Of a DNA stretch of 64,000 bases, positions 8,929 through 16,380 are shown in pieces. The stretch is taken from contig DXHU01000006.1 in the NCBI GenBank assembly GCA_019113245.1, forward strand, positions 62,001-126,000, in the 5' to 3' direction. The notes under the pieces are model-generated. The model did not search any database, was not told the origin of the DNA, and saw only the letters and a list, made by a program, of their open reading frames with translations. Positions within the stretch are counted from its first letter, which is position 1; every line of letters begins with the position of its first letter. The translations under genes and the position numbers were made by a program. Origin of the DNA: Candidatus Ornithospirochaeta avicola (GTDB lineage Bacteria > Spirochaetota > Spirochaetia > Sphaerochaetales > Sphaerochaetaceae).

Positions 8929-8956
8929 AAAAAACTAATTTTTCTATAATCAAGGT
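8922..8956 (+). promoter_or_regulatory. leaderless promoter of the AOR-like gene
   Basis: ATTACA at 8922-8927, a 17-base spacer, TATAAT at 8945-8950 and six bases to the ATG at 8957. The expected transcription start is the A of the ATG. AAGG directly against the start codon is too close to act as a ribosome binding site. Confidence 0.65.
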
Positions 8957-10480
8957 ATGAGCATACTTGTTGTGGACCTTGAGAAAGAGAGCATAAAGGT
9001 CGATTCGGATATAAACACATCTCCTTTCCGCCTTCTTAATGTCCTTGGGAAAAAATATGATGAGTATATTGCATTTTCTTCTGCTGAAGATAGCGAGAAG
9101 GACAGTGTCAGCCTCATCGGCTTTTCTTCTATTCCTCTTGGCAAGAAGATTTCCACATATATAAGCTCAAACATATCAGCAATATTGAAATACTATGGGT
9201 ACAGCGCGCTCATAATCACAGGAAGAGCAAAGAGGCTCCTTTATCTTTCAGTCTCAGGAAGCGGGGTGTCGTTGCTTCCTTCTGCTTCTGGTTTGAGCCA
9301 GAATGAATTCATATCCTCATATTTGAAAAGCGGAGAAGTCGCAATCTTAACAGGAATTAGCGCAGAAAGGAAGTCTCTTTTCAGTGCAGCATACCTGAAT
9401 GAAAGAGAGATTCTCTCATCGCTTTATCTTGGATATCTCATGGCCCTCATGGGTCTGAAAGCTGTAGTCTTCAATCCAGGAATAAAGAAAAACGGAAATC
9501 TTTCTCCTTTTTTCCTTGCCCGTCTTGAGAAGACAAGGCTTTATAAGAGCCTTAAGAGGGATGGATCTGCAATGGCAATTTGTGATGCTTCAAGAATATC
9601 ATATATGCCTGTCGATAATTTTTCCCGCCGTTTCGATGCGCGTGCTATCTGCCTTGACGGGCAGTATCTGAAAGAGAGATTCGGTCTTTATGCTTCAACA
9701 TGCACTTCCTGCCCTGTTTCTTGTCTGAGATACATAAAGGATTACTCTTATGCCCCGACTCTCCGCACTTGCATGGCACTTGGTTCAAAAAATGACATTT
9801 TCTCGATAACAAAGGTGGTGAAGATAGCAAAAATCCTTTCAGACTATGGTCTGGACACCATTCTCTCTTCAGCCTATCTTGCGGACAACAAAATCAGGGA
9901 CGAAGAGGAGATCAAGAGTGCATGCATTCTTCTGTCCTCTGGCAGGAACATGTATTACACTCCTCTTTTTCAGATGGGAGGAAGGATAATAGAGACTGAT
10001 TTGCGCGGCAGCTATGAGGATGCGCTTTTCTACATTCTTGGAGAAGTTGCAGAGCCGAAGTACACAAGATATTTGCGTTTAAGGATTAAGAGAGAGGATA
10101 TTGCGGCAATTCTTGCTCTTTATGAGAGGGTGTATACAAGAGCCCTTGCAGACCGCAATCTTCCCATCATGTGCTCTTATATCTCATATATATCAACACT
10201 GCCCCGCATATGCTTCAAAAGCCGGGCGCTCCTGCGCTGGACAATGCGGCATGTGAAGATGCACATGCTTGCTACAAAGAATCTTCTTTCTGAAGGACTT
10301 GATATTCTGAACATGGAAGAAGATGAGAGAAACAGGATTCCTGATCACTTTATATACAGCATTGATCCTGATATCGATGGAAATAGGTCCATTTCAGAAT
10401 CACGGCTCATTTCCTGTTACTACGATGAAAAGAGAAGGCTAGAGCGCTATCTTCTTAAGCGTGGCAAGAGAAGTAAATGA
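8957..10480 (+). CDS. degenerate aldehyde:ferredoxin oxidoreductase-like protein
   Basis: A 507-residue protein, shorter than the roughly 600 of AOR enzymes, but alignable by motif over its length: LKYYGYSALIITGRAK (about residues 77-92), a segment equivalent to the GSKNLKA region (LMALMGLKAVVF), MPVDNFSRRF and LSDYGLDTI. Three cluster cysteines are kept in CTSCPVSC (249, 252, 256) and C406 may be the fourth. Residues for the tungsten-pterin cofactor appear lost: the glycine-rich pterin loops are gone and the PEYE motif reads PTLR. It probably holds at most a [4Fe-4S] cluster. No cofactor synthesis genes are nearby. Function unknown. The start is set by the leaderless promoter. Confidence 0.6.
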   Translation: MSILVVDLEKESIKVDSDINTSPFRLLNVLGKKYDEYIAFSSAEDSEKDSVSLIGFSSIPLGKKISTYISSNISAILKYYGYSALIITGRAKRLLYLSVSGSGVSLLPSASGLSQNEFISSYLKSGEVAILTGISAERKSLFSAAYLNEREILSSLYLGYLMALMGLKAVVFNPGIKKNGNLSPFFLARLEKTRLYKSLKRDGSAMAICDASRISYMPVDNFSRRFDARAICLDGQYLKERFGLYASTCTSCPVSCLRYIKDYSYAPTLRTCMALGSKNDIFSITKVVKIAKILSDYGLDTILSSAYLADNKIRDEEEIKSACILLSSGRNMYYTPLFQMGGRIIETDLRGSYEDALFYILGEVAEPKYTRYLRLRIKREDIAAILALYERVYTRALADRNLPIMCSYISYISTLPRICFKSRALLRWTMRHVKMHMLATKNLLSEGLDILNMEEDERNRIPDHFIYSIDPDIDGNRSISESRLISCYYDEKRRLERYLLKRGKRSK

Positions 10481-10927
10481 TATTATCTCGGCATTTTCCT
10501 CACTTAAGACAGCAACAGTCTTTCCTTCTTTCGAGCGAGGACGTGCGGCAGAGCCTGGATTGATCAGGATGATTCCGCTTCTTGTTTTTTCAAGCAGCGG
10601 AATGTGGGTGTGCCCTGATATGAATATATCCCCGCTTTTCAGGTCGAAATCAGTATAGACATATCTGTCTCCATGAGTGACTGTCACAGTACGTCCGGAA
10701 AAGAGAAACTGCCTTTTTAAAGGAAGATTGTAGGGAAGTGAATAATATTTGTCACAGTTTCCGCTCACTGAAAGGAAGGATGAAGAGAGTGCTATGTCAT
10801 CCTCTGTGACAGGGCATAAATCTCCGCAGTTTATTACAGCATCGCAGGAAAGCTGGTATTTGATTTTTATTATCTTCTTCACGGCATCAGGGGACGAGTG
10901 AACATCTGAGACTATAAGATATTTCAT
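10439..10927 (-). CDS. YfcE/MJ0936-type metallophosphoesterase
   Basis: A 162-residue phosphodiesterase with all metal-binding motifs: SDVHS, NCGDLCP, SGNCD, THGDRY and SGHTHIP. The family (YfcE, MJ0936, Vps29 fold) hydrolyses phosphodiesters with two metal ions in the cytoplasm; the natural substrate is unknown. I set the start at 10927 (MKYLIVSDVHS) because the family begins there. A longer reading frame up to 11041 would add 38 unrelated residues. A -10 box lies six bases before this ATG. The 3' end overlaps the convergent AOR-like gene by 42 bases. Confidence 0.82.
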   Translation of the reverse strand: MKYLIVSDVHSSPDAVKKIIKIKYQLSCDAVINCGDLCPVTEDDIALSSSFLSVSGNCDKYYSLPYNLPLKRQFLFSGRTVTVTHGDRYVYTDFDLKSGDIFISGHTHIPLLEKTRSGIILINPGSAARPRSKEGKTVAVLSEENAEIISFTSLATLKKIAL

Positions 10928-10962
10928 ATTCTGATGATAACCTACAAGGAAAGCATGCACAA
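10928..10962 (-). promoter_or_regulatory. leaderless promoter of the phosphoesterase gene
   Basis: On the minus strand TTGTGC (10962-10957), 17 bases, TATCAT (10939-10934), then six bases to the ATG at 10927. No Shine-Dalgarno sequence is present. The same TATCATCAGAA stretch precedes the gene at 40873. Confidence 0.6.
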
Positions 10963-11050
10963 GTTCAGGCAAAAGAACCATTTTGAGCAAAATCATGGTA
11001 TGTACCACTTGCTGATGAAATAAAAGAATGACTGACAGCACCTCTTGTGC

Positions 11051-11062
11051 TATAGTTTAGCT
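11051..11062 (+). promoter_or_regulatory. leaderless -10 element of the lipase-like gene
   Basis: TATAGT at 11051-11056 is followed by six bases and then ATG at 11063, with no Shine-Dalgarno sequence. I see no convincing -35 box at the right distance; CTGACA at 11032 is only 13 bases away. Confidence 0.5.
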
Positions 11063-11980
11063 ATGACAGAGAGATTTATTGAGCTATCTGGTGGAGAAAA
11101 GCTTTTCTTTTGTGTGTATCCTGCTGAGGATGAAAAAGCCGTGGTTCATATCAATCATGGTATGGCAGAGCATTCAAAGAGGTACGAGAATTTCATAAGC
11201 TTTCTGAATAAATACGGATACACTGTCTATATTCAGGACCATCCGGGACATGGAAAAAACGCTAAAGACGGAAAGAAGGGTTTTTTTAAAAGTGAGGACG
11301 GATGGCTTTATGCCATAGAAGCATCTCACAGCATAGACAGTCTAATCAAAAAAGAAAAGAGTGGGCTGAAGCACATAGTAATCGGGCATTCTATGGGTTC
11401 ATTCATAACAAGACTCTGTCTTTCATACTATCCTGAGGATTATGACAAGGCTGTGATAATCGGCACTGGATACTCTCAGGGCCTTCTTTCCTTTTTTGGC
11501 CGCATCATTGCAAGACAGAGGATAAAGAAGTACGGGCCTGATTATGTGGATTCATTCATGAACAACATGGCTTTCTCCTCCTATTCAAAGCACTTTAAAG
11601 GAGAGGGAAGCAATGCCTGGCTTTCAAGGGATAAAAGTGAAGTCGAGAAGTATGAAAATGATGATTTCTGCGGCTTTGTCTGCACTTCCTCTTTCTATCT
11701 GGATCTTATAGAACTTATTGAGAACGCAAACAGCATTGAGAATGCAAGAAAGGTCAGAAAAGATTTGAGCATGCTCATTCTCAGTGGCTCTGAGGATCCT
11801 GTCGGTGCATATTCAAAGGGCGTGAAGAAGGTCGAGAAGCTCTATAAGGATGCAGGAGTCAAGGATGTAAGATGCCGCCTTTATCCAGGAGCACGTCATG
11901 AGATACTCAATGAGACAAACAGAAGTGAAGTCTATAACGATATACTGAACTTCCTTGCAGGGTGGCCTGATGAACAATAA
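11063..11980 (+). CDS. alpha/beta hydrolase, monoacylglycerol lipase-like
   Basis: A 305-residue hydrolase of the lysophospholipase/monoglyceride lipase group. It has the HGMAEHSKRY oxyanion motif, nucleophile elbow IGHSMGS, acid residue in LSGSEDPVG and catalytic His in GARHEI. There is no signal peptide, so it is cytoplasmic and probably cleaves lysophospholipids or monoacylglycerols. An in-frame TTG at 11045 would add six residues, but the ATG at 11063 fits the family and the -10 box. The 3' end overlaps the start of the next gene by 11 bases. Confidence 0.85.
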   Translation: MTERFIELSGGEKLFFCVYPAEDEKAVVHINHGMAEHSKRYENFISFLNKYGYTVYIQDHPGHGKNAKDGKKGFFKSEDGWLYAIEASHSIDSLIKKEKSGLKHIVIGHSMGSFITRLCLSYYPEDYDKAVIIGTGYSQGLLSFFGRIIARQRIKKYGPDYVDSFMNNMAFSSYSKHFKGEGSNAWLSRDKSEVEKYENDDFCGFVCTSSFYLDLIELIENANSIENARKVRKDLSMLILSGSEDPVGAYSKGVKKVEKLYKDAGVKDVRCRLYPGARHEILNETNRSEVYNDILNFLAGWPDEQ

Positions 11981-13226
11981 CAAGGAAAAAGGAATTCTGG
12001 CAAAAGCACAGGCCTGGTGGTCTGATTATTTTCATGTTCTGGCTCTAGCATTCAGAAGAATGGGCAGGGACAATATAAACATAATGGCATCGGGAATGGT
12101 TTATTCGACTCTCATTGCTCTGGTGCCGACTGTGACTTTCCTGTTTTTCATTCTCTCTGCATTCGGAGCTCTGGATTCATTCATAGCATTCCTGATTCAT
12201 TTTCTTTCAGACAATCTGATGGTTGAGAATGCAGAGGATCTTGTTGCCGCTTTGAAATCTTACACAGGAAATGCAATGAGCCTTGGCATTGTTGGTTTTG
12301 TCACATTCGCCATAACGAGCATCCTTCTTGTAAACAAGGCATACACTGTAATAAACAGGATATTCCGCACATCTCCGAGGACAAGCACGTTGCGGCGCTT
12401 CACTACATTCCTTACTTTCCTTGTTGTGCTTGCGTTCCTGATTCTCCTTCTTGTTGCCATACAGTCAAAGATTGCCGGATCTGTCCGTTCTGCAATAGGC
12501 TATGCAGAAAGAAGCAAGACAATATGGGAGAATCTTGTTCTTGTGGGAAGCATATGGGGTATACTCTTTTCCCTGATAAAGTTTCTTCCGAATGCAAAGA
12601 TAAGAAAGACAAGTGCCTCAATCGGTGCAACCAGCGGCATGGTGGCTATTATAATATCATCTGCTGTTTTCACATTCTTCATCAACACATCAGTCAATTA
12701 CTCGATAATCTACGGCTCGCTTGCATCCATCTTGTTTGCGCTGCTTTATTTCTACATACTGTGGTATCTGATAATGATGTCCGCAGAAATTGCGTACGTT
12801 CATCAGTTCCGTCCGGATAAAGGACTCATAAAAGGGCATCCTGAGTCCCCGCTTTCCCAGATAACGGAGGGAATAAACCTTGTCCTCCTTGTCTCTGACA
12901 GGTACAAAAGCGGAGGCGGAGCAATGAACGAGAGAGAGCTGGTCAGAAAGCTTGCGGTTCCCCAGAGCAGGCTGTATGGATATATAAACTGTCTGGAAGA
13001 TGGTGGAATAATAATGAGTGTGAACAACAATCACACAGCATTCATCCCATCCAGGCCTCTGGACAGAATATACCTGAAAGAGATAATTCAGGTTCTTTAC
13101 GGGCTTGAAAACAAGATGAATGAGGATATTTCAACAGTGGGAGAGGCAATTGCAATCGAGCTTGCATCCCGCGGAGTAAAGGACATGGAAAACCTCAATG
13201 TCGAGAATCTTCTGGAGAGAGTATGA
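11970..13226 (+). CDS. YihY/BrkB-family inner-membrane protein
   Basis: A 418-residue integral membrane protein of the YihY (formerly RNase BN-like, BrkB) family. About six hydrophobic segments lie between residues 40 and 280, preceded by the family motif ASGMVYSTLIALVPTVTF. The C-terminal 130 residues are soluble and resemble a winged-helix segment (ELVRKLAVPQSRLYGYINCL). The function of the family is unsettled. I chose ATG 11970 (MNNNKEKG), which has AGGGTGG upstream; an ATG at 11955 is also in frame. It overlaps both the hydrolase gene and the next gene. Confidence 0.85.
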   Translation: MNNNKEKGILAKAQAWWSDYFHVLALAFRRMGRDNINIMASGMVYSTLIALVPTVTFLFFILSAFGALDSFIAFLIHFLSDNLMVENAEDLVAALKSYTGNAMSLGIVGFVTFAITSILLVNKAYTVINRIFRTSPRTSTLRRFTTFLTFLVVLAFLILLLVAIQSKIAGSVRSAIGYAERSKTIWENLVLVGSIWGILFSLIKFLPNAKIRKTSASIGATSGMVAIIISSAVFTFFINTSVNYSIIYGSLASILFALLYFYILWYLIMMSAEIAYVHQFRPDKGLIKGHPESPLSQITEGINLVLLVSDRYKSGGGAMNERELVRKLAVPQSRLYGYINCLEDGGIIMSVNNNHTAFIPSRPLDRIYLKEIIQVLYGLENKMNEDISTVGEAIAIELASRGVKDMENLNVENLLERV

Positions 13227-13705
13227 TATTAAGAAAAGACAATCTTGCTGCAATTGAAAGGGGGGAGTTCGATACACTCCTTGATATTAATTCCTCAGTT
13301 ATCAGAAGAGGAAAGGATGACAATGGTCTTGAGTTCAGTATGCATAAATTCCCGGCAGTCGACAGCCAGAACAGCATGATAGCAGTTCATTATGCATATG
13401 TTCTCTATTCTGAGGGACATCCTTGCTTTGTTTCCCAGATTGAGAGCGTGAATCTGCGCCTTCTCGCTTCAGCAAGCTCTGTGAGCGTAAAAGAGATTCA
13501 GCGGCAGTACGATACAAAAAGCTTCTATACGCCACCGCGCATATTCCTCTACAGCCACAGCCTCCGCGAGGATCTGGGGGTTTATCAGGGAAGGGGAAAT
13601 GACGAAGAGGTGTTTGCTCTTCTTAAAAACCTTGCTGACGAGTCCTTCATCACAGAAGATGACGGAGACTATTCGCAGTGGATTTTTTCTGAAGACGATG
13701 AATGA
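13223..13705 (+). CDS. hypothetical protein coupled to YihY
   Basis: A 160-residue soluble protein that I do not recognise. It has no signal peptide or membrane segment and a mildly acidic C-terminus ending SEDDE. GGAGAGAGT precedes the ATG, which overlaps the YihY stop as ATGA, so the two are co-translated. A strong bidirectional terminator ends the operon right after the stop. Confidence 0.7.
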   Translation: MILRKDNLAAIERGEFDTLLDINSSVIRRGKDDNGLEFSMHKFPAVDSQNSMIAVHYAYVLYSEGHPCFVSQIESVNLRLLASASSVSVKEIQRQYDTKSFYTPPRIFLYSHSLREDLGVYQGRGNDEEVFALLKNLADESFITEDDGDYSQWIFSEDDE

Positions 13706-13706
13706 G

Positions 13707-13731
13707 AAAAGGAGGCGCGGCCTCCTTTTTT
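13707..13731. terminator. bidirectional intrinsic terminator
   Basis: Arms AAAAGGAGG (13707-13715) and CCTCCTTTT (13721-13729) around a five-base loop, with six T on the plus strand and four T on the minus strand. It separates two convergent genes. Confidence 0.85.
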
Positions 13732-14363
13732 CAGTTTATTGTAGTGCTTTTGATTGCCGCTTTCTTCCTGACAAGAAGAGTGCAGGTGAATGCAAAGAGA
13801 ATGAGTGCTGATATAAACAAGAACAGCAATGCGCCTGCTCTTGTTCTTATCAGATTGCCTGCACACATCAGATAAAATATGCTTAGAAGAATAATCAGAG
13901 GAACAGCAAAGAGCTTTCTCAGTGCAAGCACAAAAGTCGTGAAACTGAGGCCCAGGAAGAAAAGTGATGCAGGTGCAAGAATTGCAAGCAGAAGGTAGAA
14001 AACAGCATTACTGAATCCTCTCTCTTGAGCAAATGTGATGAATATCAGCATGCAGAATGGGATGACAGGCACATAGAAGGAAAGAGCGTGCCTTTTTATC
14101 ATGTCAGCATAGCTGGATTTCCTTGACATTCCTGAAAGCATGTTCATCCTGAAATTCTGAATAGTGCAGCATCCCAGGCATAAAGCGGCAATAGCGATAC
14201 AGAAGAGAATAACAGATGAAAGCACAGCTGATGATATATATTCATCTTCAATCAGGATTCTTCCTCCAGTGAAAAACTTTACGGCAAGAAAAATAATATA
14301 AACACCTATAAAAGTAATGACTGATGATAGCAACTCTCTCTTGTCATATCTTGTAATTTTCAT
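13731..14363 (-). CDS. ABC transporter membrane subunit (ABC-2-like)
   Basis: A 210-residue, very hydrophobic protein with about six membrane segments and short basic loops, starting MKITRYDKREL at 14363 behind AGGAGGATCCAA. It overlaps the upstream ATPase gene by 20 bases, and together with the GntR gene forms a three-gene unit of the YtrA type. It is most likely the permease of a small exporter or of a resistance or envelope-stress pump. No substrate can be inferred. Confidence 0.7.
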   Translation of the reverse strand: MKITRYDKRELLSSVITFIGVYIIFLAVKFFTGGRILIEDEYISSAVLSSVILFCIAIAALCLGCCTIQNFRMNMLSGMSRKSSYADMIKRHALSFYVPVIPFCMLIFITFAQERGFSNAVFYLLLAILAPASLFFLGLSFTTFVLALRKLFAVPLIILLSIFYLMCAGNLIRTRAGALLFLFISALILFAFTCTLLVRKKAAIKSTTIN

Positions 14364-15147
14364 TTGGATCCTCCTTTGTAATCTCAATAAACAGGTTTTC
14401 AAGATCTACATGTTCTTGATCCTGATCTCTTTCTTCTGAAAATATAAGCCAGTAGGGCTTGTTCAGGCGGAAACCATGCTTGATGAAAGTGCTGTCAGGT
14501 TTTGAATATGTACGGCATGCAGTGCTCAGTTTTTCCGCGCTTTCATTAAGGATTATCCTTCCGCTGTTTATAAATATTATCCTGTCTGCAACATTCTCTA
14601 TATCTTTGATGAGGTGTGTTGATATGAAAACGGCCTTTCCTTCTTCAAGCTTTCTCATCACCTCATGATAAAACAGATCCCTGTTTACAGGATCCAGATT
14701 TGCAACTGGTTCATCAAAAAGCAGATACTCGGCATCTGATGAGAGTGTGATTATGTTTTTCAGCAGCATCCTTTCTCCCTGACTGAGTTTTTCCCATTTC
14801 TTCTTTACATTCAGATTGAAGAGGCTTAAGAGACTTGCTTCTTCATCTGCATCACATCGTCCAATATCAGAAAGATATTCAAGAATCTTTTTCACACGCA
14901 GTGAGGATAAAAAGAGGTTGTCCTCGTTGGAAAGGGATACGAGTCTTGAAATATTATCGCTTTCTGTGGCAGTGATGCTTCCCTCTGAGAGCGGGATGTA
15001 ATCAGCAATTGCCCTCATCAGGGTGCTTTTGCCTGCTCCGTTTCTTCCAAAGAATCCATAAATATGACCTTTCTCAATTTCAAGGGATACATTGTCAAGT
15101 GCTTTTATATCTCCATAATTCTTAGAGACGTTCTTAACCTCAATCAT
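14344..15147 (-). CDS. ABC transporter ATP-binding protein
   Basis: A 267-residue ATPase with Walker A GRNGAGKST, signature LSQGER, Walker B YLLFDEPVANLD and switch His in FISTHLIKD. The last 50 residues are an extra C-terminal segment. It works with the membrane protein encoded directly downstream, and its start overlaps the GntR regulator gene by eight bases. Single-NBD proteins of this type energise ABC-2 exporters. Confidence 0.9.
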   Translation of the reverse strand: MIEVKNVSKNYGDIKALDNVSLEIEKGHIYGFFGRNGAGKSTLMRAIADYIPLSEGSITATESDNISRLVSLSNEDNLFLSSLRVKKILEYLSDIGRCDADEEASLLSLFNLNVKKKWEKLSQGERMLLKNIITLSSDAEYLLFDEPVANLDPVNRDLFYHEVMRKLEEGKAVFISTHLIKDIENVADRIIFINSGRIILNESAEKLSTACRTYSKPDSTFIKHGFRLNKPYWLIFSEERDQDQEHVDLENLFIEITKEDPNENYKI

Positions 15148-15511
15148 TTTTTATCTCCTTTTTGACCGCATCCAGTATTTCATCCTCAGTCATTCCGAGT
15201 TTCTTTGCCTCGTTTACAAGAGGAAAGACAAACGAAGAAGAGAAGGATGCCTTTCTTTTCTCTTTTATCATTTCCCTTGCATTTTCTTTTACATACATTC
15301 CAAGACCTCTTCTTTTCTCTACCAACCCTTCATCAACAAGGATATTCACGCCCTTCAGAACTGTTGCAGGATTGATGCGCAGTGTCGCACTTAATTCTGT
15401 TGTTGAAGGAAGGGCTTCACCTTCTCTGTATTTCAGGCAGAAAATATCATCTTCAATAAAAGATGCAAGTTGAATGAATATAGGTATGTCCTCTCTAAAA
15501 TTCCAACTCAA
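15140..15511 (-). CDS. GntR-family repressor, YtrA subfamily
   Basis: A 123-residue regulator, the short YtrA form: a winged helix (FREDIPIFIQLASFIEDDI, then LPSTTELSATLRINPATVLKGV and GLVEKRRGLGMYV) and a small C-terminal dimerisation helix. YtrA-type regulators usually control the ABC genes beside them, which here overlap it. The start is TTG at 15511 with GGAG seven bases upstream; no ATG fits the conserved N-terminus. An inverted repeat over the predicted transcription start is the likely operator. Confidence 0.9.
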   Translation of the reverse strand: MSWNFREDIPIFIQLASFIEDDIFCLKYREGEALPSTTELSATLRINPATVLKGVNILVDEGLVEKRRGLGMYVKENAREMIKEKRKASFSSSFVFPLVNEAKKLGMTEDEILDAVKKEIKND

Positions 15512-15529
15512 GTTTTTCTCCTTTATTGG

Positions 15530-15579
15530 TTAGTTACTCAACTAATTAACTATATAGCATCAGACTCATACTATGTCAA
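15530..15579 (-). promoter_or_regulatory. promoter and candidate operator of the GntR-ABC operon
   Basis: On the minus strand a perfect TTGACA (15579-15574), a 17-base spacer and TATATA (15556-15551) predict a start near 15544. The inverted repeat TTAGTT-ACTC-AACTAA at 15530-15545 covers that start point, where a GntR repressor would block initiation. Confidence 0.65.
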
Positions 15580-15592
15580 GCAAAATCAGGTA

Positions 15593-15621
15593 TTGCGAAA
15601 AAATTTCAATTCTGCTAAATT
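15593..15621 (+). promoter_or_regulatory. tRNA promoter
   Basis: TTGCGA at 15593-15598, a 17-base spacer and TAAATT at 15616-15621. Predicted start about 15628, four bases before the mature tRNA. It is divergent from the GntR promoter, with about 14 bases between the two -35 boxes. Confidence 0.55.
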
Positions 15622-15631
15622 TACAGAGCAC

Positions 15632-15704
15632 GGGCTCTTAGCTCAGCGGTTAGAGCAAAGGACTCATAATCCTTGGGTCGCCGGTTCAAATCCAGCAGGG
15701 CCCA
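15632..15704 (+). tRNA. tRNA with CAU anticodon (tRNA-Ile2 or elongator tRNA-Met)
   Basis: A complete 73-base cloverleaf: acceptor GGGCTCT/AGGGCCC with one G-U pair, D arm GCTC/GAGC, anticodon stem AAGGA/TCCTT with loop CTCATAA, five-base variable loop, T arm with loop TTCAAAT and one C-A mismatch, discriminator A. CCA is not encoded. The anticodon stem lacks the three G-C pairs of an initiator. The body closely resembles lysidine-type tRNA-Ile2 (ileX), but elongator tRNA-Met shares the loop, so the identity is left open. Confidence 0.93.
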
Positions 15705-15777
15705 TCAGCAAATGCAAAAGGTGATGCAAAACCTTTTCTTACAAAGCAAGGAGCGGTAATCCAAGGAGCCGCTCCTT
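15703..15777. repeat. 75-bp direct repeat, copy 1 (tRNA 3' flank)
   Basis: Begins at the last two bases of the tRNA and matches 16649-16723 at 72 of 75 positions by eye. It holds two hairpins: AAAAGGT/ACCTTTT around 15715-15737, and the strong stem AAGGAGCGG/CCGCTCCTT at 15748-15777. Confidence 0.9.
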
Positions 15778-15786
15778 ATTTATTTT
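15748..15786 (+). terminator. tRNA terminator
   Basis: A perfect nine-pair stem AAGGAGCGG (15748-15756) and CCGCTCCTT (15769-15777), followed by ATTTATTTT. It ends the tRNA transcript and is duplicated at 16694-16723. Confidence 0.8.
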
Positions 15787-15818
15787 CCTTTGCCTTCGGA
15801 TCAAAACTAGAATACATT

Positions 15819-15847
15819 TTGACACAATGCAAACTATGTATTATCTT
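15819..15847 (+). promoter_or_regulatory. promoter of the toxin-antitoxin pair
   Basis: A perfect TTGACA at 15819-15824 and, after 17 bases, TATCTT at 15842-15847. The predicted leader is about 15 bases and contains the GAGGAG ribosome binding site of the antitoxin. Confidence 0.5.
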
Positions 15848-15868
15848 CTAAATAGAGAGGAGAATGAT

Positions 15869-16102
15869 ATGGCATTGACATCAACTGTAACATTTCGGAC
15901 TACACCAGAATTGAAAGAGCGTGTCGACAATCTTGCCAAGAGAACAAGGCGTAGCTCTGGTTTCTATTACAATGTCCTTCTTGAGGATTACCTCTCTGAG
16001 ATAGAAGATATCTATGATGCTGTAGACATAAGTGAAAGAGTCAGAGCAGGAAAGGAAAAGACCTATTCATCCGATGAAATCAGGAAAGAGCTCGGTCTAT
16101 GA
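15869..16102 (+). CDS. RelB/DinJ-like ribbon-helix-helix antitoxin
   Basis: A 77-residue antitoxin starting MALTSTVTFRTTPELKERV, a ribbon-helix-helix DNA-binding N-terminus followed by an acidic toxin-wrapping tail ending YSSDEIRKELGL. ATG 15869 is preferred over the in-frame ATG 15827 because it has GAGGAG in front and matches the family start. It overlaps the toxin gene as ATGA, and the complex should repress the TTGACA promoter upstream. Confidence 0.85.
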   Translation: MALTSTVTFRTTPELKERVDNLAKRTRRSSGFYYNVLLEDYLSEIEDIYDAVDISERVRAGKEKTYSSDEIRKELGL

Positions 16103-16353
16103 GAATCCAATACACTGAAACGGCGAGAAAGCAGCTCAAAAAGCTTGATAAGACCATTCAGAAGAGGATTCTTGATTACATGGATGAAGTCGGACGGCTT
16201 GAGAATCCCAGAAGCAGAGGTAAAGCCCTTTTCGAGAATATGCGAGGTTTATGGCGTTATCGCGTTGGGGATTACAGGGTAATCTGTGAAATCCAGGAAT
16301 CGAGAATCATAATCTCTGTGCTTAAGATTGGGCATTACAAGAACATTTACTGA
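16099..16353 (+). CDS. RelE/ParE-family toxin
   Basis: An 84-residue toxin of RelE fold. MRIQYTETARKQLKKLD is the N-terminal strand-helix, and GLWRYRVGDYRVICEI followed by LKIGHYKNIY is the conserved basic C-terminal core. The GLWRYR-VGDYRVI signature and final His/Tyr favour the ribosome-dependent mRNA-cleaving RelE group over gyrase-targeting ParE. It is intact and coupled to its antitoxin, so the module looks functional. Confidence 0.88.
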   Translation: MRIQYTETARKQLKKLDKTIQKRILDYMDEVGRLENPRSRGKALFENMRGLWRYRVGDYRVICEIQESRIIISVLKIGHYKNIY

Positions 16354-16380
16354 AGTTTGGATCTCGCAAGGAGAAAATGG

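Noticed and set aside
10928-11041. N-terminal extension of the YfcE-type gene to 11041
   Set aside because: The extra 38 residues do not match the family and would place the promoter inside the gene.
15632-15704. Initiator tRNA-fMet
   Set aside because: The anticodon stem lacks the three consecutive G-C pairs of initiators, and the first acceptor pair is a normal G-C.
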